Source: Comamonadaceae bacterium (lineage in GTDB: Bacteria; Pseudomonadota; Gammaproteobacteria; Burkholderiales; Burkholderiaceae_C). Taken from it: a stretch of DNA of 32,988 bases. Every line of letters starts with the position of its first letter. The first letter of the stretch is position 1. Shown here in pieces: positions 1-9,662 of this stretch. The notes below the pieces were generated by a model, which saw only the letters and a program-made list of their open reading frames with translations, had not been told where the DNA came from and made no database searches. The translations under genes and the position numbers were made by a program. The stretch lies in contig CANKRG010000023.1 of the NCBI GenBank assembly GCA_947485165.1, positions 1 through 32,988 of the forward strand, written 5' to 3'.

Positions 1-2
1 CC

Positions 3-1505
3 GGCGCTCGCATTGGCCTGCTGTCTAAAAACTGCGCCCATTTCTTCATGGCAGAGCTGGCGGTCTGGATGGCAGGCTACACCACCGTGGCCATTTTCCC
101 AACCGAAGGTGCGGATACGGTCAAGTATGTACTGGAGCACAGTGGCGCCTGCCTGCTATTTGTTGGAAAACTTGACACCTGGGAGAAGCAATTGCCTGGC
201 GTGCCAGCTGGCATGCCGTGCATCGCTTTGCCCTTGGCGCCTAAAACCGGCTACGACACCTGGGAGGCCATCACCGCTCGCACAGCGCCTATAAGCGGTC
301 GTCCTAGCCGTCAAGGTGATGATATTGCGATGATTATTTACACCTCTGGCTCAACAGGCCAACCCAAGGGTGTGATGCACAGCTTTGAACGCCTCTGTGC
401 CGTGTCTGAAGGCATCAACAAACGCATGAGCGAAACTTTGGGTCAAGATTCTTCAAACCGCGTGCTGTCTTACCTGCCTTTGGCGCATGTGTTCGAACGC
501 TCCTTTATTGAAGCCTATTCATTTTTTAACGGCAAAATTCATGTGTATTTTGCAGAGTCACTAGACACCTTTGTTCAAGATTTGAACCGCGCCAAACCCA
601 CTTTGTTTATTTCCGTACCACGCCTGTGGTTGAAGTTCCAACAAGGCGTTGCACAAAAAATGCCGCCGGCAAAGCTGAACCTGTTGCTCTCTATCCCTAT
701 TCTCGGAAAAATTGTCGCCAAGAAGGTGTTGACAGGGCTTGGGCTTGAGCAAGTCAAAATTGCCGCTAGCGGCTCTGCGCCTTTGCCACCTTCGTTGATC
801 AACTGGTACCGACGCTTGGGTCTCAATTTGATTGAAGGTTACGGCATGACTGAAGACCTCGCGTTTTCACACACCATGACCACGACGCACAATCAAATCG
901 GCTACGTCGGTCTGCCTTACGACGGCGTACAAGCGCGTATTAGCGACAACGGTGAAATTCAAATCAAATCACCCGGTCAGATGGTGGGCTACTACAAACG
1001 GCCTGACTTGGATGCTGAAGTCTTCACCGACGATGGCTACTTCTGCACCGGCGACCAAGGGGAATACAGTGCCGACGGCCAGCTAAAAATCACGGGTCGC
1101 TTGAAAGAACTCTTCAAAACCGACAAAGGCAAATACGTCGCACCAGCGCCGATTGAAAACAAACTCAACGCACACCCGATGGTCGAGTCCAGCATGGTGT
1201 CAGGTGTCGGCCAAACCGCTTCTTACGCCTTGGTGGTGCTGGCTGAAAGCATTCGCCCTAAATTGAGCGATCCGGCTTTCAGAGCTGAGGTAACGGAAGA
1301 AATGACCGCTTTGCTGAAGGAAACCAACAAGGGCTTGGCCGATTATGAGCAAATGAAAATGCTGGTGATCGCCAAAGAGCCTTGGTCGATTGATAACGGT
1401 TGCCTGACACCGACCATGAAAATCAAACGTGCTAAAATTGAAGCCTTGGTTGAACCCGACCTTGACAAATGGTATGCCAACAAAGGCCCGGTGCTTTGGG
1501 TGTAA
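3..1505 (+). CDS. AMP-dependent long-chain acyl-CoA synthetase/ligase (5'-truncated by window edge)
   Basis: Frame open from base 3 (GARIGLLSKNCAHFFMAELAVWM...); AMP-binding motif YTSGSTGQPKGVMHSF; GYGMTE and YFCTGDQGE motifs; C-terminal GRLKELFKTDKGKYVAPAPIE. Confidence 0.93.
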   Translation, partial: GARIGLLSKNCAHFFMAELAVWMAGYTTVAIFPTEGADTVKYVLEHSGACLLFVGKLDTWEKQLPGVPAGMPCIALPLAPKTGYDTWEAITARTAPISGRPSRQGDDIAMIIYTSGSTGQPKGVMHSFERLCAVSEGINKRMSETLGQDSSNRVLSYLPLAHVFERSFIEAYSFFNGKIHVYFAESLDTFVQDLNRAKPTLFISVPRLWLKFQQGVAQKMPPAKLNLLLSIPILGKIVAKKVLTGLGLEQVKIAASGSAPLPPSLINWYRRLGLNLIEGYGMTEDLAFSHTMTTTHNQIGYVGLPYDGVQARISDNGEIQIKSPGQMVGYYKRPDLDAEVFTDDGYFCTGDQGEYSADGQLKITGRLKELFKTDKGKYVAPAPIENKLNAHPMVESSMVSGVGQTASYALVVLAESIRPKLSDPAFRAEVTEEMTALLKETNKGLADYEQMKMLVIAKEPWSIDNGCLTPTMKIKRAKIEALVEPDLDKWYANKGPVLWV

Positions 1506-1570
1506 ACCCATAGTTTGAACAACGGTGCTGGCTGAGAGTTATAGTAAGCTTCCATGCAAGGGAGCCTACT

Positions 1571-1789
1571 ATCGAAGCCGCACAAAACACCAACCACCGC
1601 TTGACCGAGCTGGAAATCAAAGCCAGCTACGCCGAAGACCAGATTGACCAGCTCGACAAAGTCGTTGTGCGTCAACAAGAGCAGATCGACATGCTGATCC
1701 AAGCGATCACTGCACTGCGCCAATCCAGCACCGATGGCGGTTTAGGCGCAGCGAGGAATTTGCGCGACGACTTGCCGCCGCATTTTTGA
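1571..1789 (+). CDS. slyX: SlyX family protein (start uncertain: ATC at 1571 after GGAG, or TTG at 1601)
   Basis: Small coiled-coil protein LTELEIKASYAEDQIDQLDKVVVRQQEQIDMLI...RNLRDDLPPHF, typical SlyX including the C-terminal LPPHF. Confidence 0.8.
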   Translation: MEAAQNTNHRLTELEIKASYAEDQIDQLDKVVVRQQEQIDMLIQAITALRQSSTDGGLGAARNLRDDLPPHF

Positions 1790-1791
1790 AC

Positions 1792-2415
1792 ATGCCGAAC
1801 ACCATTCTGCAAGCGCGTGATGTGACGTTTGAATTTCCACTGCAACCCGTTTTCAGCCATTTTTCTGCCACCCTTCGCGCTGGCATCACGTATGTCGCCG
1901 GTGGTGAGAGCTGTGGAAAATCAACGCTACTCAGGCTTTTTTCCGGCGATTTAACGCCGCAAGCTGGCAGCATTGAAGTTTGTGGCATCAGCTCTAAAGA
2001 TAAGCTAGCGTCGTACAAACAACATGTGTTTTGGATCGATCCACGCACGAGCGCGCTTGACCACCTCTCGCCAAACGATTACTTTGACTTGCAGCGCAAG
2101 GATTACCCTGAGTTTGATGATGCCTTGTTGCTAGAGTTAATTGAAGGCTTGAGTTTGAGCGACCATGTCTCAAAAGCAATCTACATGCTCTCTGCAGGTT
2201 CAAAACGCAAAGTTTGGCTCGCCGCAGCCTTTGCCAGCGGCGCTACAGCAACTTTGCTTGACGAGCCTTTTGCCGCCTTAGACAAAGCGTCGATCAACTT
2301 TTTGCTGGAACGGCTAGAGTGTGTTGCTCACAATACGAACCGCGCTTGGGTTATTGCAGACTATGAAGTACCACAAAATTTAAGCACCGTTTTAACGATT
2401 GATTTAGACCTCTAG
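1792..2415 (+). CDS. ABC transporter ATP-binding protein (no adjacent permease)
   Basis: Walker A GGESCGKST, signature-like LSAGSKRK, Walker B ATLLDEPFAALD; ATG at 1792, TTG alternative at 1786 overlapping the slyX stop. Confidence 0.8.
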   Translation: MPNTILQARDVTFEFPLQPVFSHFSATLRAGITYVAGGESCGKSTLLRLFSGDLTPQAGSIEVCGISSKDKLASYKQHVFWIDPRTSALDHLSPNDYFDLQRKDYPEFDDALLLELIEGLSLSDHVSKAIYMLSAGSKRKVWLAAAFASGATATLLDEPFAALDKASINFLLERLECVAHNTNRAWVIADYEVPQNLSTVLTIDLDL

Positions 2416-2452
2416 CCGTTGTATTTATTGCCTTATGTGCTATTAGTTTTAC
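2412..2452 (+). repeat. A/T-rich dispersed repeat copy, includes the ABC ATPase stop codon
   Basis: CTCTAGCCGTTGTATTTATTGCCTTATGTGCTATTAGTTTT; TAG at 2413-2415 is the gene stop. Confidence 0.65.
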
Positions 2453-2465
2453 AATGAAATACCCG

Positions 2466-2492
2466 CGTAAAATTTCACTTTAAAATTTTACG
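2466..2492. repeat. A/T-rich perfect hairpin spanning the HNH gene stop codon
   Basis: CGTAAAATTT (2466-2475) / AAATTTTACG (2483-2492), 10-bp stem, 7-nt loop; no strong U-tract. Confidence 0.6.
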
Positions 2493-2744
2493 TGTTAACC
2501 TGCCGACTGTTGCTGTCGATGCGGTGACGATGCCGACCGTATGCCGCTGGTTATTGCACAGCTCGTGGCTGATGGCCAAGTTTTCAGCATGGCTGTTGCC
2601 GCCTTCACGCTTGGGTTTGATGTGCTCCAGCGTCGCTGCTTCGGGCAGCACATGCTCACCACACACCCAGCAGGGCACCACGCCGTGCAGCTGCCGTGCC
2701 ACGGCTTTGTACATTTTTTCTCGGGTTTGATTCAATCTGCTCAT
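2475..2744 (-). CDS. HNH endonuclease domain protein
   Basis: 89 aa with CWVCGE and LEHIKPKREGGNSHAENLAISHELCNNQR, an HNH-like core. Confidence 0.7.
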   Translation of the reverse strand: MSRLNQTREKMYKAVARQLHGVVPCWVCGEHVLPEAATLEHIKPKREGGNSHAENLAISHELCNNQRHTVGIVTASTATVGRLTRKILK

Positions 2745-2766
2745 GCCGTGACTGTCTTAAAAAGAC

Positions 2767-3951
2767 TCAACCTTTGACAACCGCGTCGTACACTTTTTGC
2801 TTGTACTCAAACCAAAATGGGTTCCAAAAACCCCAATGCCGTTGCGTCATCACGACGCCGGAATAGCCGGTGCTTGGCGACACCCACCAGTGCGTGCCAC
2901 CCAAACCGCCCCACTGAAATTCTCCAGTCGGTGAATTGGGTTGAAATTCTGAAATGCTACGTGTCACCGCCCCACCCAAGCCAAAACCCAAGCTGGGGAA
3001 CGCCCCGACATTGGCTACGTGTATGCAGCGCTCTGGCGGCAACTGGTCGCGCAACATCTCGGCTAGTGTGGCTGGCTTGAGGTAAGTGCCAAACTTTGGC
3101 GTTAATTGCTGCATCAAGCGCAGCATATCTGCCTGCGTCGTGACCACACCACTGCTGCCGGCTTGACGTGGCACGGGCTCTAGAAACGCGCTTGGCCAAG
3201 GCATGTTGTCCAAACGCTTGAGGCCCGGCTTGTTAGGCTGTTTTGCATCCCCGATATAGAGCGCCGTAAAACGCGACACCTGCTCAGGTCGCAACACATA
3301 AGTGGTATCAACCATGCCAAGCGGAGCGAAGAGTCGTGTTTTAAGCGCATCGGCATAGACCTGACCAGTCACAATCTCAACCAAGCGAGCCAACACGTCG
3401 GGTGCCATCGAATACTCCCAACCTTGCCCAGGCTGGTAGATGAGTGGCAAGCTACCAAGTTGCTCCATCAGCTGCGCTAAAGTCGTATCACTTTTACGTG
3501 CACCTGATGCGTGGTAAGCGTTAAAAATCAAGCTCCCCATGTCAAACACGCCGTGGCTCAACCCCGCTTGATGGCTGAGTAAATGCCGAATGGTGATGTC
3601 GTGCTGCAAGGCTTCTGTGTCATCCAGGGTCGTCGCGCTTGGCTTCAAAACGCGCACTTTGCCAAACGCTGGGATCCACTTTTTAATAGCGTCGTCGATA
3701 GTAAAATAGCCATCGTCAGCTAATTTCAACACCAACATTGAGGTCATGATTTTGGTGTTCGAATACGCGCGATGGATATGATCAACCCGCAACGCTTCGC
3801 CGCTTTCCATGTCCGCCATGCCCGTGCAAAAGGCATCAACGACCTCGCCATTGAACATCACGGCGGCAGAAACGCCTGCCAATAACTGCCCATCGACTGC
3901 GTTTTGCAAGACAGAATGGGCGGCTGTGAAATCTATTTTTTGTGTCGTCAT
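2767..3951 (-). CDS. Serine hydrolase, beta-lactamase/class C family
   Basis: Start at MTTQKIDFTAAHS; RAYSNTKIMTSMLVL matches the SxxK region; HLLSHQAGLSHG; YSMAPDVLARLVE resembles the YxN region. Confidence 0.85.
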   Translation of the reverse strand: MTTQKIDFTAAHSVLQNAVDGQLLAGVSAAVMFNGEVVDAFCTGMADMESGEALRVDHIHRAYSNTKIMTSMLVLKLADDGYFTIDDAIKKWIPAFGKVRVLKPSATTLDDTEALQHDITIRHLLSHQAGLSHGVFDMGSLIFNAYHASGARKSDTTLAQLMEQLGSLPLIYQPGQGWEYSMAPDVLARLVEIVTGQVYADALKTRLFAPLGMVDTTYVLRPEQVSRFTALYIGDAKQPNKPGLKRLDNMPWPSAFLEPVPRQAGSSGVVTTQADMLRLMQQLTPKFGTYLKPATLAEMLRDQLPPERCIHVANVGAFPSLGFGLGGAVTRSISEFQPNSPTGEFQWGGLGGTHWWVSPSTGYSGVVMTQRHWGFWNPFWFEYKQKVYDAVVKG

Positions 3952-3974
3952 CCAGCCATCATACTGAATGTATT

Positions 3975-6302
3975 TCAAGCCTTCAAATACTCCGCCTTAC
4001 CACCCAACCAGCGCTGCACGTGCTTTTGCGCGAGTGCCGGGTATTGATCCAACATGAGGGGTGCAAGCTCCCTCGCTTGGTCTAACAATTCAGTATCCGT
4101 TGCCAAATCGGCAAAACGCAACAGCGCCGCACCGGATTGCCGTGCGCCTAAAAACTCGCCGGGGCCGCGAATCTCCAAGTCTCGCCTGGCAATCTCAAAG
4201 CCGTCGTTGGTTTCGACCATGGCTTTTAATCTGGCGCGGGCCGTCTCGCTCAATCGGGGTGCGTCACCGGTCGAATACAGCAGTACGCAGACCGACGCCG
4301 CCGCCCCGCGCCCGACCCTGCCGCGCAGCTGGTGCAGTTGCGACAGGCCAAAGCGCTCGGCGTGCTCGATCACCATCAAACTGGCATTCGGCACATCCAC
4401 GCCGACCTCGATCACCGTGGTGCTGACCAGCACCTGCATGTGACCAGAGGTGAACAGCGACATCACCGCCTTTTTCTCCGCCACCGGCATGCGCGAATGG
4501 AGTAACCCAACCATGATGGGTTGGTTATTACCCTCTGTGTCTTTGACTTGCACATCGCCCAATGCGGCGCACAGCTGTTCGTGCGTTTCGGTGGCATTGG
4601 TCAAATCCAGCGCCTCGCTTTCCTCGATCAGCGGGCAGACCCAGTAGATTTGCCGCCCCTCGGCCAGCTGGCTGCGGATGCGCTCAACCACCTCGTCACG
4701 CCGGGCGTCGTTCACCACCTTGGTGACGATGGGCGTGCGGCCGGGGGGCAACTCGTCGATGGTGGAGACGTCCAGATCGGCGTAATAGCTCATCGCCAGT
4801 GTGCGTGGGATGGGGGTGGCGGTCATCATTAAAAGATGCGGCTCTAACCCAGCCGTTCGCCCTGAGCTGGTCGAAGGGTTTGTGAAGGCTTCGCCAGGCT
4901 CAGCCCGAACGGAGTTTGTATTTATTTCCTCGGTTGGAATGCTCATCTTGTTTCTTAAAGCCAACCGTTGCGCCACACCAAAACGATGCTGCTCATCAAT
5001 GATCGCCAGCGCCAGATTTTTGAACTGCACCTTGTCCTGAATCACCGCATGGGTGCCGACCACCAGCGCCGCTTCGCCACTGGCGATCAGCGCAAGCGCC
5101 TCGCGCCGCTCCTTGGTTTTTTGGCTACCCGTGAGCCATGCCGTGGTAATGCCCAGCGGCTCCAGCCAACCGATCAATTTGCGAAAATGCTGCTCCGCCA
5201 AAATCTCGGTCGGCGCCATCAAAGCGCACTGCCAACCAGCGTCTATGCATTTGGCCGCAGCCAACGCAGCGACCACGGTTTTACCGGAGCCGACGTCGCC
5301 CTGCAGCAGGCGATGCATGGGAATGTTGCGGGCTAGATCGAGGGTGATTTCAGCACAAACGCGCTCTTGTGCTGCGGTCAGCTTGAAGGGAATGATGGCT
5401 AACAACTTGTCGTAAAGAGATGTTTCACCCCCCGTTCGGACTGAGCTTGTCGAAGGGTTCACTGAGACTTCGACAAGCTCAGTCCGAACGGGTGCTAATA
5501 CTGGTGCTCGCAGCGCCGCCCGCTCCCGCTTCGCCTGCAATTGCGACAGCTGCTGCGCCAGCAACTCCTCCGCTTTGAGCCGCTGCCAGGCCGGGTGGGT
5601 GCGATCCTCTAGTTCCGCCAGCGACACATCGGGCGTCGGGTGATGCAAAAATAATAGCGCCTCAGGCAATAAATACACCGGCTGCGTGCCAGTTTTACCA
5701 CTAAAACGGCCTTTAAACAGCTCTGCCGGCATAGTTTCACTCAAATCTGCCCGCGCCAGCCCGCCCAACACCACTTTGCGTAAATAACCCTGCGGCAAGC
5801 CCGCCACGGTGGGGTAGACCGGCGTGAGCGCAGTCGCCAAATCGCCGCCCGCCGTTCTGAAACTGGGGTGCATCATGGTGAAACCCAAAAAGCCCCCCTT
5901 CACCTCGCCCCGCGCCCGGATCACATTGCCCACCGCCAGCGCCTTTTGCTGCGAGGGGTAAAAGCTGAAAAAGCGCAGTGTGCAGGTGTCCGAGCCATCG
6001 TCCAGCGTCACCAGCAGTTGTCGGCGCGGTCGATACGTGATCTCACATTTGGTAACCACGCCCTCGATCTGCACCGTGTCGCCCTCCCGCGCATCGCGCA
6101 GCTTGGTGAGGCGAGTTTCGTCCTCGTAGCGCAGCGGCAGGTGCAAGGCGAGGTCAATATCGCGGTGCAGCCCCAACTTGGCAATGCACTTTTGCAGATG
6201 CGTTTTTTTGTCCGGTACACCCTCCGTCGCCTCAGTAGCCACCTTTCGCGCAGGTTTCGTCTTCTTTTTAGCAGAGGTTAATGGGGTGGGTGCCTCGGAC
6301 AT
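3975..6302 (-). CDS. recG: ATP-dependent DNA helicase RecG
   Basis: GDVGSGKTVVAALAA, AIIDEQHRFGVAQRLALR, MMTATPIPRTLAMSYYADLDVSTIDELPPGRTPI, QLHQLRGRVGRG. Start assigned to MSEAPTPLTSAKKKT at 6302; the longer ORF to 6449 runs into queA and is unlikely. Confidence 0.96.
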   Translation of the reverse strand: MSEAPTPLTSAKKKTKPARKVATEATEGVPDKKTHLQKCIAKLGLHRDIDLALHLPLRYEDETRLTKLRDAREGDTVQIEGVVTKCEITYRPRRQLLVTLDDGSDTCTLRFFSFYPSQQKALAVGNVIRARGEVKGGFLGFTMMHPSFRTAGGDLATALTPVYPTVAGLPQGYLRKVVLGGLARADLSETMPAELFKGRFSGKTGTQPVYLLPEALLFLHHPTPDVSLAELEDRTHPAWQRLKAEELLAQQLSQLQAKRERAALRAPVLAPVRTELVEVSVNPSTSSVRTGGETSLYDKLLAIIPFKLTAAQERVCAEITLDLARNIPMHRLLQGDVGSGKTVVAALAAAKCIDAGWQCALMAPTEILAEQHFRKLIGWLEPLGITTAWLTGSQKTKERREALALIASGEAALVVGTHAVIQDKVQFKNLALAIIDEQHRFGVAQRLALRNKMSIPTEEINTNSVRAEPGEAFTNPSTSSGRTAGLEPHLLMMTATPIPRTLAMSYYADLDVSTIDELPPGRTPIVTKVVNDARRDEVVERIRSQLAEGRQIYWVCPLIEESEALDLTNATETHEQLCAALGDVQVKDTEGNNQPIMVGLLHSRMPVAEKKAVMSLFTSGHMQVLVSTTVIEVGVDVPNASLMVIEHAERFGLSQLHQLRGRVGRGAAASVCVLLYSTGDAPRLSETARARLKAMVETNDGFEIARRDLEIRGPGEFLGARQSGAALLRFADLATDTELLDQARELAPLMLDQYPALAQKHVQRWLGGKAEYLKA
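4853..4912. repeat. Palindromic element copy 1, inside recG
   Basis: Arms CCGTTCGCCCTGAGCTGGTCGAAG (4853-4876) and CTTCGCCAGGCTCAGCCCGAACGG (4889-4912), 19/24 paired, 12-nt loop, 60 bp total. Confidence 0.9.
5431..5492. repeat. Palindromic element copy 2, inside recG
   Basis: Perfect 25-bp inverted repeat CCCGTTCGGACTGAGCTTGTCGAAG (5431-5455) / CTTCGACAAGCTCAGTCCGAACGGG (5468-5492), 12-nt loop. Confidence 0.97.
5647..5686 (-). repeat. Tract inside recG resembling the A/T-rich dispersed repeat
   Basis: AAAAATAATAGCGCCTCAGGCAATAAATACACCGGCT matches the intergenic copy starting at 13587 at 31/37 positions by eye. Confidence 0.6.
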
Positions 6303-6318
6303 GGGACAATTCTGCCCT

Positions 6319-7389
6319 ATGAACGCCCCCACTACCAATAATCCGAATAATTTCTTCACGTTGTCAGATTTTGACTTCGTCCTTCCTACCGAACTCATCG
6401 CCCAGCACCCCGCCCCCGAGCGCAGCAGCTCGAAATTGCTCGATGGCACGGGTTCAGCCCCTGCCCACCGTATCTTTCACGACTTGCCAAATCTGCTGAA
6501 TCCCGACGATTTGCTGGTGTTCAACGACACCAAAGTGGTGAAAGCACGCCTTTTCGGCGAAAAACCGTCGGGCGGCAAGGTTGAGCTGCTGATTGAACGT
6601 GTGCTGACCGGCAACCAAGTTGTCGCCCACATGCGGGTCAGCAAAAAACCGCATCCGGGTGAAACGATATGGATGGCGGGTGGCGCGTTTTCAGCCACGC
6701 TTTTGGGACGCTGGCCAGAAAGAGACGGCGCGTTGTTCCGCTTTGTCCTGTCCAACGACGCGGGGGATGACCCGTACCAGCTGATGGATCTGCACGGCCA
6801 CGTGCCGCTGCCCCCCTACATCAACCATACCGACGAGGCTGACGACGTCAGCCGCTACCAGACCGTCTTCGCCAAAAACCCTGGTGCCGTGGCGGCACCG
6901 ACGGCGGCTTTGCATTTTGACGAAGCGTTATTAACCGCTCTGGATAAACGCGGCGTAGCCCGCGCCAGCATCACTCTGCACGTGGGTGCCGGCACTTTCC
7001 AACCCGTCAAAACCGAAAACATTGCCGAACACGTGATGCATTTTGAGCGTTACAGCATCGATCAAACCACCCTAGACGCCATCGCCCGCTGCAAAGCCCG
7101 AGGCGGCAAGGTCGTCGCCGTCGGCACCACCAGCGTGCGTGCGCTGGAGACTTGGGCAAAAACAGGCGAAACGCAGGGCGATACCAACATCTTCATCACA
7201 CCGGGTTTTGACTTCAAAGTGGTGGACACCCTGATCACCAACTTCCACCTGCCCAAAAGCTCGCTGATGATGCTGGTCAGCGCCTTTGCCGGTCACGCCC
7301 ACATCATGGCGTTGTATGCTGAGGCGATTGCGCAGAAGTATCGATTTTTTAGTTATGGGGATGCGATGTTATTGACCCATAAACAATAA
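6319..7389 (+). CDS. queA: S-adenosylmethionine:tRNA ribosyltransferase-isomerase QueA
   Basis: FTLSDFDFVLPTELIAQHPAPERSSSKLL, LLVFNDTKVVKARLFG, LHVGAGTFQPV, FHLPKSSLMMLVSAFAG. Start at MNAPTTNNPNN. Confidence 0.95.
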   Translation: MNAPTTNNPNNFFTLSDFDFVLPTELIAQHPAPERSSSKLLDGTGSAPAHRIFHDLPNLLNPDDLLVFNDTKVVKARLFGEKPSGGKVELLIERVLTGNQVVAHMRVSKKPHPGETIWMAGGAFSATLLGRWPERDGALFRFVLSNDAGDDPYQLMDLHGHVPLPPYINHTDEADDVSRYQTVFAKNPGAVAAPTAALHFDEALLTALDKRGVARASITLHVGAGTFQPVKTENIAEHVMHFERYSIDQTTLDAIARCKARGGKVVAVGTTSVRALETWAKTGETQGDTNIFITPGFDFKVVDTLITNFHLPKSSLMMLVSAFAGHAHIMALYAEAIAQKYRFFSYGDAMLLTHKQ

Positions 7390-7409
7390 GCCCCAAAAGC
7401 AACTCATAA

Positions 7410-8615
<1,206 letters not shown>

Positions 8616-8640
8616 GTTTATTTTTTAACTGCTGTACTTT

Positions 8641-8678
8641 TTATAGTAGATTAGGCAATAGATACGCTAGCTAGAGTC
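8641..8678 (-). repeat. A/T-rich dispersed repeat copy
   Basis: Reverse complement GACTCTAGCTAGCGTATCTATTGCCTAATCTACTATAA fits the CTAGCCGGCGTATTTATTGCCTAATTTGCTATTAA-like consensus. Confidence 0.6.
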
Positions 8679-8708
8679 AAAATTTAAGAAATTTATCTTG
8701 ATGAAAGG

Positions 8709-9662
8709 CTACTTTGCCACCGCATCACGGCGGCGTACCCGGAATGCCTGCAATTCGCCCACCACGCCTTTACGGAAGGCCAGCACGCAGATCACAAAGA
8801 TCACGCCGATGATGACGGTGACCCATGAGCCGACCTTGTCGGCCAGCATGTTTTGCAGGCCGATCACGATGGCGGAACCCAGCACCGGCCCAAAGAAGGT
8901 GCCCACGCCGCCGAGCAGCGTCATCAAAATAACTTCGCCTGACATCGACCAGTGAACATCAGACAACGTGGCAAACCCCATGACCAGTGTCTTCATCGAG
9001 CCCGCCAAACCAGCCAGTGTGGCGGACAGCACAAAAGCCAGCAGCTTGTACCGGTCAACCTGATAGCCCAGGGAAATCGCGCGTGGCTCGTTTTCACGGA
9101 TCATCTTGAGCACCTGCCCAAAGGGCGAGTTCACGACGCGCGAAATGGAAAGAAAGCAAAGCACAAAAACCGTCACAACAAAGTAATACATGACGGTGTC
9201 TGACACCAGCGGCAAGATGCCGAACAGCTTGCCGCGCGGCACGCCTTGCAAGCCGTCTTCGCCGCCGGTAAATGGCGCCTGCAGGCAGACAAAATAAACC
9301 ATCTGGGCAATCGCCAGCGTGATCATCGCAAAGTAGATTCCCTGACGCCGAATCGCCACCGCGCCGACGACCAGGCCAATCAGCCCGGCGCCGATGGCGC
9401 CGGCCAGAATCGCCAGCTCGGGCGTCCAGTTTTGCGACTTGACGAACCAGCCGGTGATGTAGGCCGCAGAGCCAAAAAAAGCAGCGTGACCAAACGACAG
9501 CAGACCAGTGAACCCCAGCAGCAAATTGAAGGCGCAGGCAAACAGGGCAAAGCACAGCAGCTTCATGACAAACACGGGGTACAGCCCGATGAAGGGCGCC
9601 GCCAGCGCCAGCGCCAGCAAGGCCAGGTACGTGATGCGCGTGATTTTGTTGAAGGTATCCAT
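8709..9662 (-). CDS. livM: Branched-chain amino acid ABC transporter permease (LivM-like)
   Basis: LLGFTGLLSFGHAAFFGSAAYITGWFV; SLGYQVDRYKLLAFVLSATLAGLAGSM; LLGGVGTFFGPVLGSAIVI. Confidence 0.9.
   Translation of the reverse strand: MDTFNKITRITYLALLALALAAPFIGLYPVFVMKLLCFALFACAFNLLLGFTGLLSFGHAAFFGSAAYITGWFVKSQNWTPELAILAGAIGAGLIGLVVGAVAIRRQGIYFAMITLAIAQMVYFVCLQAPFTGGEDGLQGVPRGKLFGILPLVSDTVMYYFVVTVFVLCFLSISRVVNSPFGQVLKMIRENEPRAISLGYQVDRYKLLAFVLSATLAGLAGSMKTLVMGFATLSDVHWSMSGEVILMTLLGGVGTFFGPVLGSAIVIGLQNMLADKVGSWVTVIIGVIFVICVLAFRKGVVGELQAFRVRRRDAVAK

Noticed and set aside
2475-2744. HNH protein as a homing endonuclease or defence nuclease
   Set aside because: No intron, intein, phage or restriction partner nearby; HNH domain alone is insufficient.
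3680-3725. Possible further A/T-rich repeat copy (TTTTTAATAGCGTCGTCGATAG...)
   Set aside because: Encodes the conserved ADDGYFTIDDAIKKW segment of the serine hydrolase and does not follow the family consensus.
6303-6449. N-terminal extension of recG ORF into queA
   Set aside because: Sequence (MPSSNFELLRSGAGCW...) is antisense to conserved queA codons; MSEAPTP at 6302 is a better start.
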